DNA of 19,000 nt from an uncultured Oscillibacter sp. Lineage in GTDB: Bacteria; Bacillota; Clostridia; Oscillospirales; Oscillospiraceae. Below are positions 13,487-19,000 of the stretch, piece by piece. A program made the position numbers and the translations under genes. A model generated the notes under the pieces. It had not been told where the DNA came from. It searched no databases and saw nothing but the letters and a program-made list of their open reading frames with translations. Numbering within the stretch: position 1 is the first letter of the stretch; each line of letters starts with the position of its first letter. The stretch lies in assembly GCA_910585385.1 (NCBI GenBank), contig CAJUDV010000039.1, positions 1 to 19,000 on the forward strand. The letters run 5' to 3'.

Positions 13487-13487
13487 A
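13459..13487 (-). promoter_or_regulatory. Promoter of the XRE-DUF3169 operon
   Basis: On the minus strand a perfect TTGACA (13482-13487) and TATACT (13459-13464, five of six) are 17 bases apart. The -35 overlaps the third operator. The promoter begins 12 bases from the terminator of the gene behind it. Confidence 0.88.
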
Positions 13488-13498
13488 TACAAAATGTA

Positions 13499-13530
13499 AA
13501 AGACCTCCGGAAAATTTTCCGGAGGTCTTT
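13499..13530 (-). terminator. Terminator of the AI-2E family gene
   Basis: A perfect 32-base palindrome (AAAGACCTCCGGAAAA and its complement) forms a 14-bp stem on a 4-base AATT loop, 5 bases after the stop codon. On the minus strand it ends in TCTTTTACATTTTG. The palindrome could act in both directions. Confidence 0.85.
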
Positions 13531-13534
13531 CCCG

Positions 13535-14707
13535 CTATCTTCGCTTTGGGTCCGGCGGCGGGTCCCGCCACTTTTTCACGGGGACGTTCCGCGCCCGCAG
13601 CCGTCCCTTGATGAAATCCCGGAACAGGGCGTATACCACGGAGCACAGGGGGATGAAAAGCAACATCCCGGCCACGCCCATCAGCTTGCCGCCCAATGTC
13701 ACCGCCGCCAGCACCCAGATGGAGGGCAGGCCCACGGAGGAGCCCACCACGTGGGGGTAGATCAGGTTCCCCTCCACCTGCTGGAGAACCAGGAAGAGCA
13801 CGATGAACATCAGCGCCTTCCAGGGGTCGGTGACGGCGATGAGCAGCGCCCCCGCCACACAGCCGATGAAGGCCCCCACGATGGGGATCAGAGCCGTCAG
13901 GGCGATGAGGACGCCCACAAGCAATGCGTAGGGCATCCGGAAGATGGTCATGGACACGGCGAACAGCGTGCCCAAAATCACCGCCTCCAGGCACTGGCCG
14001 GAGAGGAAGCTGGAAAAGGTGCGGTTTGCCAGCCGCAGGATCTCCAGACAGCAGTCCGCCGCCCGGATGGGCAGAAGTCCGTAGAGCACCTGCCGCCCCT
14101 GGCGGGACAGGGGCTCCTTTTGCAGCAGGATGTAGAGGGAGAAAATGAACCCGATGACAAAGGTGCTCACGCCGCTGACAAGGCCCCCGATGAGTCCGCC
14201 GCCGCTGGACAGCAGTCCGCTGCCCCAGGCCTGGACCAGGCCCACGGCCTTTTCCGTCAGGTCCTTCCAGTCAATCTCCAGGCTCTCCGCCCAGGACTCC
14301 AGCAGGGGAAGGTAGGTCTCCAGCTCCGCCAGCTGGCCCTGGAGCCGCCGGAAGGCGGCGGGGATCTGCTGGCCCAGGGACATGACCGCCTCCCCCACCC
14401 CGGGGCCGATGACCGCCGAGGCCAGGGTCAGCACGCCGATCACCGCCGCCAGGGTCAGCACCAGGGCCAGGGGGCGGCGGATCTTGTTCATTCTCCTGTT
14501 TCCGGAAAACAGCCCCCGCTCAATGGCCCGCATGGGGACATTGAGGATAAAGGCGATGGCCCCGCCCAGCAGGAAGGGCCACAGCACCCCCAGCAGCCAT
14601 CCCAGGGCGGCGAAGACCGCCGCCAGGTTTTGCAGGGCGCAGTAGAAGGCCACGCCGCCGCAGACCACCAGCAGCAGCTGCTTCACAGTCTGCCAATTCC
14701 ACTCCAT
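13535..14707 (-). CDS. AI-2E/PerM family transporter-like membrane protein
   Basis: This 390-aa protein has about seven or eight membrane segments: two near residues 10-56, one at 78-100, one at 171-195, and a cluster at 235-365. Family hallmarks are FSSFLSGQCLEAVILG (231-246), TALIPIVGAFIG (271-282) and QQVEGNLIYPHVVGSSVGLPSIWVL (309-333). A soluble stretch (105-165) lies outside the membrane, as in relatives. The C-terminus is basic and proline-rich. The family name comes from TqsA/AI-2 export in E. coli, but many clostridial members have other or unknown substrates, including sodium-proton exchange, so no substrate is assigned. The ATG at 14707 is 6 bases after the stop of the carbonic-anhydrase-like gene, so the two are co-transcribed. 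Confidence 0.9.
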   Translation of the reverse strand: MEWNWQTVKQLLLVVCGGVAFYCALQNLAAVFAALGWLLGVLWPFLLGGAIAFILNVPMRAIERGLFSGNRRMNKIRRPLALVLTLAAVIGVLTLASAVIGPGVGEAVMSLGQQIPAAFRRLQGQLAELETYLPLLESWAESLEIDWKDLTEKAVGLVQAWGSGLLSSGGGLIGGLVSGVSTFVIGFIFSLYILLQKEPLSRQGRQVLYGLLPIRAADCCLEILRLANRTFSSFLSGQCLEAVILGTLFAVSMTIFRMPYALLVGVLIALTALIPIVGAFIGCVAGALLIAVTDPWKALMFIVLFLVLQQVEGNLIYPHVVGSSVGLPSIWVLAAVTLGGKLMGVAGMLLFIPLCSVVYALFRDFIKGRLRARNVPVKKWRDPPPDPKRR

Positions 14708-14713
14708 ACGCCG

Positions 14714-15202
14714 TCACACATCTCCCCGGCGGTACCGCTCCGCCGCCGCCAGATACCCCTGGGCGGATTTCCGGTTCCCGGCGATCTCCGCTTCCGTCAG
14801 GGGCCGCACCACCTTGGCGGGGCTGCCCAGGATCATGGAGCCGTCCGGGGCGTCCATCTTTCCCGTGACCAGCGCTCCGGCGCCCACAACGCAGTTGTCC
14901 CCAATCCTCGCGCCGTTGAGGACGATGGCCCCCATGCCGATGAGGGTGTTGTCTCCCACGGTGCAGCCGTGGACAACGGCGTTATGTCCCACGGTGCACC
15001 CCGCGCCCACCCGGGTCTCCTCGTGGAGAACGGCCCCGTCCTGGATGTTGGTGTCCTCCCCCACGGTGATGGCGCCGTCGTCCCCCCGGAGAACGGCGTT
15101 GTACCAGACGCTGACGCCCCGGCCCAATGTCACGTCCCCGGACACCCGGGCCCCGTCGCAGATCAAAACGGATTCGTCGGAAGCTCTCAATTTGTACGCC
15201 AT
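14714..15202 (-). CDS. Gamma-carbonic-anhydrase-like hexapeptide-repeat protein
   Basis: This 162-aa protein is a left-handed beta-helix of hexapeptide repeats, of the YrdA/CaiE/PaaY type. The three zinc ligands of gamma-carbonic anhydrases are in place: His60 in DGAVLHEE, and His73 and His78 in VGHNAVVHGC. Repeats run from about residue 13 (LICDGARVSGDVTL) to 125 (ILGSPAKVV), followed by a C-terminal helix. Carbonate dehydratase activity is plausible but many members are inactive or bind other ligands. I chose the ATG at 15202 (MAYKLRASDES) because AGGAG is 9 bases upstream; the in-frame ATG at 15232 lacks one. It lies 6 bases before the AI-2E family gene. Confidence 0.9.
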   Translation of the reverse strand: MAYKLRASDESVLICDGARVSGDVTLGRGVSVWYNAVLRGDDGAITVGEDTNIQDGAVLHEETRVGAGCTVGHNAVVHGCTVGDNTLIGMGAIVLNGARIGDNCVVGAGALVTGKMDAPDGSMILGSPAKVVRPLTEAEIAGNRKSAQGYLAAAERYRRGDV

Positions 15203-15269
15203 GTGATTCTCTCCTCTGTTTTTTTCAGTCATTTGTCACCGGGGATCGCAGCCGCCGGAAATTCCAGCG

Positions 15270-15297
15270 GCCGGGCCGGCCAAGGGGCCGGCCCGGC
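15270..15297 (-). other. 12-bp all-G/C hairpin after the aminopeptidase
   Basis: GCCGGGCCGGCC (15270-15281) pairs perfectly with GGCCGGCCCGGC (15286-15297) on a 4-base loop. No T-run follows on either strand, so intrinsic termination would be weak; it may pause polymerase or stabilise the aminopeptidase message. The carbonic-anhydrase gene downstream has no clear promoter, so read-through is expected. Confidence 0.5.
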
Positions 15298-15326
15298 GCC
15301 CCCATGATGACGATGGTTGCCTCCGC

Positions 15327-16559
15327 TCAGATCCCCGGCGCGAAGTTGCCGTCCACAAACACCGGGATCTCCCTCCCGTCGCGGGTGGTGCCCACAATGG
15401 AGAGGTCCCTGGTGCCGATCATGAAATCCACGTGGGTGATGGAGTCGTTGAGGCCCCGCTCCTTCAGCTCCTCCTTGCTCATCTGCTGGCCGCCCTTCAG
15501 GCAGGGGTACGCCTCGCCGAAGGCGATGTGGCAGGCGGCGTTCTCATCAAAGAGGGTGTTGTAGAACAGGATTTTCTGGTTGGAGATGGGGCTGTCATAG
15601 GGCACCAGGGCCACCTCGCCGAAATAGCCGGCCCCCTCGTCCACGGAGATGGCGGCTCTCAGCGCCTCCTCTCCCTTCCTGGCCCGGGCCTCCACGATCT
15701 TCCCCTCCCTTACCACGAAGTGGAACCCCTCGATGACGCAGCCGTCGTGGGCCAGGGGCAGCGAGGCGTACACCACGCCGTTGACCCCGGTTTTCAGGGG
15801 AGAGGTGAACAGCTCCTCCGTGGGGATGTTGGCGATATAGTTCTGACCGGAGAGGGTGACGTCGTTGCCCGCCTCCCACACGTGGTCCTCCGGCAGCTCC
15901 ACCGTCAGGTCCGTGCCCAGGGCGTTGGTGTAGTGGAGGGTCTTGAAATTCAGGGCGTTCATCTTCTCCAGCCGCTCTGCCAGGGTGTCCAGGTGGGCCC
16001 GCCACTTCTCCACGCACTTGCCGTCGCCGCTGATGCGGACGGCGGAGAAGATGGCGTCCCAGAGCCTCTCCAGGGCCTCACTCTCCGGCACGTCCGGAAA
16101 CACCCGCTTTGCCCAGCTGGGAATGGGGATGGAGGCGATGCACCAGGGGAAGCCGCCGCACATCTGGAGGCGGTCAAACTCCTTGAGGGCCTTGCCGCTG
16201 GCCTGCTGGGCCCGGACGATCCGTTGGGTGTCCACACCCTTGAGGTTCTCCGGGTCCGTGGCGGAGATGGCCAGGTATGCCGCCCCCTCCCGGGCGTGGT
16301 CGTTGAAGAAGTGCTGCCGCCACTCCGGCACGGTGTCGAAGACCTCCTCCTGGGCGTGGAGGTACTTCATCCGGGTCATGGCGTCATCGGTCCAGTTCAT
16401 CACCACCTCCTGACAGCCCGCGGCGTAGGCGTCCTCCGCGCACATCCGGGCGAAGAAGGCGCACTCCACCGGGGAGGAGATGATGAGCCGCTGGCCCTTC
16501 TGGACGTTCAGTCCCACCCGGACCAGGAGCTGTGCGTATTCTTTTAATTTTTCATTCAT
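15327..16559 (-). CDS. M29 family aminopeptidase (AmpS/thermophilic metalloprotease type)
   Basis: This 410-aa cytoplasmic enzyme removes N-terminal residues from peptides and uses two metal ions. Metal ligands of the M29 family are seen: Glu249 in NIPTEELFTSP, Glu315 in GYFGEVALVP, His344 in ENAACHIAFGEAY, and His376 and Asp378 in THVDFMIG. The N-terminus MNEKLKEYAQLLVRVGLNVQKGQ is the family's usual opening and length is normal. The ATG at 16559 is preceded directly by TTG in frame (16562); AAAGGA is 13 and 10 bases away respectively, so either could start. It is read from the promoter at 16601-16629 and probably feeds peptide-derived amino acids into fermentation. Confidence 0.94.
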   Translation of the reverse strand: MNEKLKEYAQLLVRVGLNVQKGQRLIISSPVECAFFARMCAEDAYAAGCQEVVMNWTDDAMTRMKYLHAQEEVFDTVPEWRQHFFNDHAREGAAYLAISATDPENLKGVDTQRIVRAQQASGKALKEFDRLQMCGGFPWCIASIPIPSWAKRVFPDVPESEALERLWDAIFSAVRISGDGKCVEKWRAHLDTLAERLEKMNALNFKTLHYTNALGTDLTVELPEDHVWEAGNDVTLSGQNYIANIPTEELFTSPLKTGVNGVVYASLPLAHDGCVIEGFHFVVREGKIVEARARKGEEALRAAISVDEGAGYFGEVALVPYDSPISNQKILFYNTLFDENAACHIAFGEAYPCLKGGQQMSKEELKERGLNDSITHVDFMIGTRDLSIVGTTRDGREIPVFVDGNFAPGI

Positions 16560-16600
16560 CAATTTTCCATCGTCCTTTCGCGTTTTTCATAATATGCGCT

Positions 16601-16629
16601 ATTTTAGAACATTCTACCAAAAAAGTAAA
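16601..16629 (-). promoter_or_regulatory. Promoter of the M29 aminopeptidase
   Basis: On the minus strand TTTACT (16624-16629, four of six) is 17 bases from TAAAAT (16601-16606, five of six), in a locally AT-rich tract. It is about 40 bases upstream of the start codon. Confidence 0.65.
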
Positions 16630-16657
16630 GAAACCGGCGTCAGGATTCAAAAAACGT

Positions 16658-17509
16658 TCATGAATTCCCGCCGCCGTCCTTCCGCAGGCTCATGATGGTG
16701 CCGTTGAGCTCCGCCCCCATGATCAGCACCACGGAACTCATGTACAGCCACATCAAAAGGGCGATCACCGTGCCGATGGAGCCGTAGAGCAGGGAGTAGT
16801 TGGCGATGTTGTCCACGTAGAAGGCGTACAGCCAGCTGACGCCCATCCACGCCGCCAGGGCCGCCAGGGTGCCGGGCCAGATGTCCCGCCAGGGCTGGCG
16901 GCCGTCCTGGGCCATGGCGTAGAGAAAAAACAGCGCGAAATAGCACAGCACCGCCACCGCCGGAAACCGCAGCCGCGCCCAGGCCTCCGCCACGAAGCCC
17001 GGCAGGCGGAAATGGGCCACGGCGTAGCTCAAAATCCGGTCGCCCACGGTCATCAGCGCCAGGGCGGCGGCGATGGTGACAATCAGCATCACGGTGTACA
17101 GCAGGGTTTTCAGAACGTGCCGCGCCGGCCCCCTGGGGGGCCCCAAGTGATAGGCCGTCCGCACGGAGCGCATCAGGGAGTTGGTGGCCCGCATGGGGAA
17201 GTAGATGGAGAACACCAGCCCAAACACCATCAGATGGGGGCTGGGATTCCGGCTCACATAGGTGAGGTAGACCTCGATGAGGTCCGCCACCCCCCGGGGC
17301 AGAATCTCCCCCAGGGCCAGCAGGATACCCGCCACGTCCAGCCGCAGCAGACCCAGCAGGGCGCTGATGAAGATGAGAAAGGGAAAGAGCATAAACAGCA
17401 GGTAGAACGCCAGGGCGGCGCTCTGAATCCCCACGTTGTGCCGCAGGTACCGCTGGACCATGAGATAGGCCCCCCGGAGAACCCGGCTGCGGGGAAGCTT
17501 CAATTCCAT
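16658..17509 (-). CDS. YihY/BrkB family membrane protein
   Basis: This 283-aa integral membrane protein has six hydrophobic segments near residues 31-57, 92-107, 134-156, 181-200, 211-232 and 243-268. The N-terminal AALAFYLLFMLFPFLIF (31-47) and C-terminal YGSIGTVIALLMWLYMSSVVLIMGAELN (242-269) are the family hallmarks. Earlier annotation as ribonuclease BN is known to be wrong for this family, and the function is unknown. I chose the ATG at 17509 with GGCGGTGG about 6 bases upstream; the in-frame TTG at 17530 also has a GGCGGTGG before it and would add 7 residues. It follows the ArsC/Spx-like gene by 85 bases of palindromic DNA. Confidence 0.92.
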   Translation of the reverse strand: MELKLPRSRVLRGAYLMVQRYLRHNVGIQSAALAFYLLFMLFPFLIFISALLGLLRLDVAGILLALGEILPRGVADLIEVYLTYVSRNPSPHLMVFGLVFSIYFPMRATNSLMRSVRTAYHLGPPRGPARHVLKTLLYTVMLIVTIAAALALMTVGDRILSYAVAHFRLPGFVAEAWARLRFPAVAVLCYFALFFLYAMAQDGRQPWRDIWPGTLAALAAWMGVSWLYAFYVDNIANYSLLYGSIGTVIALLMWLYMSSVVLIMGAELNGTIMSLRKDGGGNS

Positions 17510-17597
17510 AGGAAACCACCGCCTTTTCAAAATCCACCGCCCCTACGCCGGGAAATCCGGATTTCAGGGGAGGACGGACGGCACACCGCCGTCCCTA
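17510..17597. repeat. Short palindromic spacer (REP-like) between ArsC/Spx-like and YihY genes
   Basis: On the minus strand the spacer holds TGTAGGGACGGCGG (beginning at the stop codon), a hairpin GGACGGC-N5-GCCGTCC (7 bp), the perfect 14-base palindrome GAAATCCGGATTTC, and GTAGGGGCGGTGG. Two versions of GTAGGGRCGGYGG face the same way. This resembles the short GTAGGGGCGG-type intergenic repeats of gut Clostridia (recollection). No T-run follows the hairpin, so termination is doubtful. Confidence 0.45.
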
Positions 17598-17930
17598 CAT
17601 CCACGTGCTCCAGACCTCCGGGCAGTACCCCACGGTGGCCTCCGCGCCGTTGCGGACGATGGGAGCCATAAACAGCTCCGGGTGCTCCAGCAGCTTCTCC
17701 TCCTGGGCGTCCGGGGTGATGTATGCCATGAAGAGATCCTCGTAGGCCCGGCACTTCGTGTTCACCAGGGCGGAAAATCCAACTTTCCGCTTGACGGACT
17801 GGTACTCCCTGGGAGATAATCCCTTTGTGGGCAGATCGATGTACTGATACTTGATCCGGCGCTCCTTGAACCACCGCTCCGCCTTCTTGCTGTCAAAGGA
17901 CTTGGACGAGCCGAAAATCTGAATGTTCAT
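17595..17930 (-). CDS. ArsC/Spx-fold protein lacking the active-site cysteines
   Basis: This 111-aa protein has the ArsC/Spx thioredoxin-like fold: MNIQIFG beta strand, KKAERWFKERRIKYQYIDL (15-33), then GLSPREYQSV, and the C-terminal MAPIVRNG with TVGYCPEVW (89-107). Proteins of this family usually have CxxC or a single Cys in the first loop; here the loop reads GSSKSFDSKKA (7-17), with Ser11 and Ser14 in the positions of both cysteines. Remaining cysteines are Cys60 and Cys103. Arsenate reductase activity is therefore unlikely and it is more likely a structural or regulatory homologue. The ATG at 17930 has AGAAGGAG 8 bases upstream. It is divergent from the Sir2 gene with 61 bases between. 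Confidence 0.85.
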   Translation of the reverse strand: MNIQIFGSSKSFDSKKAERWFKERRIKYQYIDLPTKGLSPREYQSVKRKVGFSALVNTKCRAYEDLFMAYITPDAQEEKLLEHPELFMAPIVRNGAEATVGYCPEVWSTWM

Positions 17931-17991
17931 GTGTCGGTCTCCTTCTATCTATTACGCACAACCTATTTTAATACTGCCGGGGGTGTTTTTT

Positions 17992-18708
17992 ATGACGGAA
18001 TCTGTCAAAAAACTAAAGGAGTGGGTGGATACCGCCCAGCGCATTGTGTTTTTCGGCGGGGCCGGAGTCTCCACGGAGTCCGGCATCCCGGATTTCCGCA
18101 GCACCGGCGGGCTGTACCACCAGGAGTGGGCCTATCCGCCTGAGGTGATTTTAAGCCATAGTTTCTACAAAAGCAACCCCGAAGAGTTCTTCCGCTTCTA
18201 CCGGGCTAAAATGCTGGCTCCGGCGGCAGAGCCCAACGACGCCCACAGGAAGCTGGCGGAGTGGGAGGCCCGGGGAATACTCTCCGCCGTGGTCACCCAG
18301 AATATCGACGGTCTCCACCAGGCCGCCGGAAGCCAAAGGGTTTACGAGCTCCACGGCAGCGTCCACCGGAACTACTGTGAGAAGTGCCGGAAGTTCTACG
18401 GCCTGGACTTCATACTCCACGGCCAGGGCGTGCCCCGGTGCGCCTGCGGCGGCGTTGTCAAGCCGGACGTGGTGCTGTACGAGGAGGGCCTGGACCAAGG
18501 CACCATAAACGGCGCCGTCCGGGCCATCGCGGCGGCGGACCTGCTGATCATCGGCGGCACGTCGCTGAACGTCTACCCCGCCGCGGGACTCATCAACTAC
18601 TATCGGGGCGGGCGTCTGGCGCTCATCAACAAGTCCGCCGTGGCTAGGGACCTGGACGCCGGGCTGGTGATCACCGACCCCATCGGGGAGGTTTTCGCGC
18701 AGTTATGA
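17992..18708 (+). CDS. cobB: Sir2-family NAD-dependent protein deacylase
   Basis: This 238-aa sirtuin removes acyl groups from lysines with NAD+. Visible are FFGGAGVSTESGIPDFRS (20-37, NAD binding), TQNIDGLH (102-109), catalytic His121 in ELHGSVH, zinc ligands Cys129, Cys132, Cys150 and Cys152, GGTSLNVYPA (188-197) and LINKS (211-215). In the substrate loop the Tyr-x-x-Arg that marks CobB/SIRT5-type desuccinylases is not present (EEFFRFYRAK, 64-73), so a deacetylase preference is likely. I chose the ATG at 17992 with GGGGGTG 6-7 bases upstream; the in-frame upstream reading has no site. No clear promoter was found in the 61-base gap shared with the ArsC/Spx-like gene. Confidence 0.93.
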   Translation: MTESVKKLKEWVDTAQRIVFFGGAGVSTESGIPDFRSTGGLYHQEWAYPPEVILSHSFYKSNPEEFFRFYRAKMLAPAAEPNDAHRKLAEWEARGILSAVVTQNIDGLHQAAGSQRVYELHGSVHRNYCEKCRKFYGLDFILHGQGVPRCACGGVVKPDVVLYEEGLDQGTINGAVRAIAAADLLIIGGTSLNVYPAAGLINYYRGGRLALINKSAVARDLDAGLVITDPIGEVFAQL

Positions 18709-18716
18709 GATTCCCC

Positions 18717-18751
18717 TCCCCCGCCGGAAAGGCCGGCGGGGGAAATTTTTT
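18717..18751 (+). terminator. Terminator of the sirtuin gene
   Basis: TCCCCCGCCGG (18717-18727) pairs perfectly with CCGGCGGGGGA (18733-18743) around a 5-base loop, then AA and a run of six T (18746-18751). It starts 8 bases after the stop codon, a textbook intrinsic terminator. Confidence 0.93.
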
Positions 18752-18772
18752 CAGAAAATGGGGAAATGGAGG

Positions 18773-18801
18773 TTGACAAGCGTGAAAGTTCTGGCTATAA
18801 T
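18773..18801 (+). promoter_or_regulatory. tRNA-Leu promoter, full consensus
   Basis: A perfect TTGACA (18773-18778), 17-base spacer and perfect TATAAT (18796-18801) lie 31 bases before the tRNA. It is the strongest promoter in the window, as expected for stable RNA, and probably drives both leucine tRNAs. Confidence 0.93.
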
Positions 18802-18832
18802 GATCAAGCAGTCTTTTCCAGAGAGCAGATTT

Positions 18833-18918
18833 GCGGCTGTGCTGGAACTGGTAGACAGGCCAGCTTGAGGTGCTGGTGTCGTATCGACGTGTGGGTTCAA
18901 GTCCCGTCAGCCGCACCA
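18833..18918 (+). tRNA. tRNA-Leu(GAG)
   Basis: An 86-base class II tRNA including an encoded CCA. Acceptor GCGGCTG pairs with CAGCCGC. The D stem is CTG/CAG, the anticodon stem CCAGC/GCTGG encloses TTGAGGT with anticodon GAG (18867-18869), the long variable arm pairs GTCG/CGAC, and the T arm has loop TTCAAGT. The first two T-stem pairs are G-U wobbles. It reads CUC and CUU codons. Confidence 0.96.
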
Positions 18919-18945
18919 ACGTCTCTCCAAAAGACGCAGCACCAT

Positions 18946-19000
18946 GCGCGAGTGGTGGAATTGGCAGACTCGCTAGATTCAGGTTCTAGTGTCCTTTACG
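18946..19000 (+). tRNA. tRNA-Leu(CAG), partial (cut by window edge)
   Basis: The 5' part of a second leucine tRNA lies 27 bases after the first. Acceptor 5' strand GCGCGAG is followed by TG, a D arm with TGGCAGA, and the anticodon stem CTAGA/TCTAG around TTCAGGT, anticodon CAG (18980-18982), then the start of a long variable arm. It decodes CUG. The 3' half, including the acceptor partner, is outside the window. Confidence 0.93.

Noticed and set aside
13481..15307. 608-codon plus-strand frame opposite the AI-2E and carbonic-anhydrase genes
   Set aside because: It crosses a terminator and promoter and has repetitive Gln/His/Gly composition; the minus-strand genes are well supported.
18671..18919. 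82-codon minus-strand frame overlapping the sirtuin end and the tRNA
   Set aside because: It is antisense to a full tRNA, a terminator and a consensus promoter.

Overview
The window is about 19 kb of GC-rich, tightly packed bacterial chromosome. The gene content suggests an anaerobic Clostridia member of the Bacillota, probably an Oscillospiraceae-like gut anaerobe: a multi-cluster [FeFe] hydrogenase with a GltD-type flavoprotein, DUF4358/MBOAT/DHHW envelope genes, an XRE-DUF3169 pair, Shine-Dalgarno sites of the AGGAGG type and TTGACA-N17-TATAAT promoters. That placement is an inference from gene content. No phage, IS element, CRISPR array or rRNA was seen.

Layout, left to right. Positions 1-2585 hold, on the minus strand, the start of a malic enzyme (cut by the window edge), glycerol kinase and an Mn-type superoxide dismutase. 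glpK has a very good promoter, but a 9-bp hairpin lies between it and the ribosome binding site, so attenuation is possible. Positions 2700-6314 hold a two-gene redox operon read from a strong promoter: a 612-aa fusion of a NuoF C-terminal iron-sulfur domain to a GltD-like flavoprotein, overlapping by 7 bp a complete, catalytically intact [FeFe] hydrogenase. Positions 6398-9653 hold a lipoprotein (DUF4358), an MBOAT O-acyltransferase and a DHHW-family protein, probably an envelope acylation unit, closed by two successive hairpins.

Positions 9654-10039 are a 386-bp gene-free stretch with GC-rich inverted repeats and a promoter for a plus-strand threonine aldolase (10040-11062), which ends in a 17-bp bidirectional terminator. 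Positions 11121-13487 hold a minus-strand set of membrane proteins: a YjdF/DUF2238-like protein with its own promoter, a 58-aa two-helix protein, a DUF3169 protein and a 74-aa XRE regulator. The XRE promoter carries three copies of the 18-bp palindrome TGACAA-N6-TTGTCA (one copy with one mismatch), with centres 21 and 33 bp apart; this is the clearest regulatory structure in the window.

Positions 13499-16629 hold an M29 aminopeptidase, a gamma-carbonic-anhydrase-like protein and an AI-2E/PerM-family membrane protein, all minus strand. Positions 16658-17930 hold a YihY/BrkB membrane protein and a small ArsC/Spx-fold protein in which both cysteines of the usual CxxC are serine. Divergent from these is a Sir2 deacetylase (17992-18708) with a strong terminator. 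The window ends with a consensus promoter driving tRNA-Leu(GAG), followed by a tRNA-Leu(CAG) cut by the edge.

Most genes are ordinary housekeeping or redox functions. The most distinctive items are the XRE-DUF3169 operator array, the cysteine-less ArsC/Spx protein whose stop codon lies at the edge of a palindromic repeat, the hydrogenase-flavoprotein pair, and the leader hairpins of glpK and sodA.
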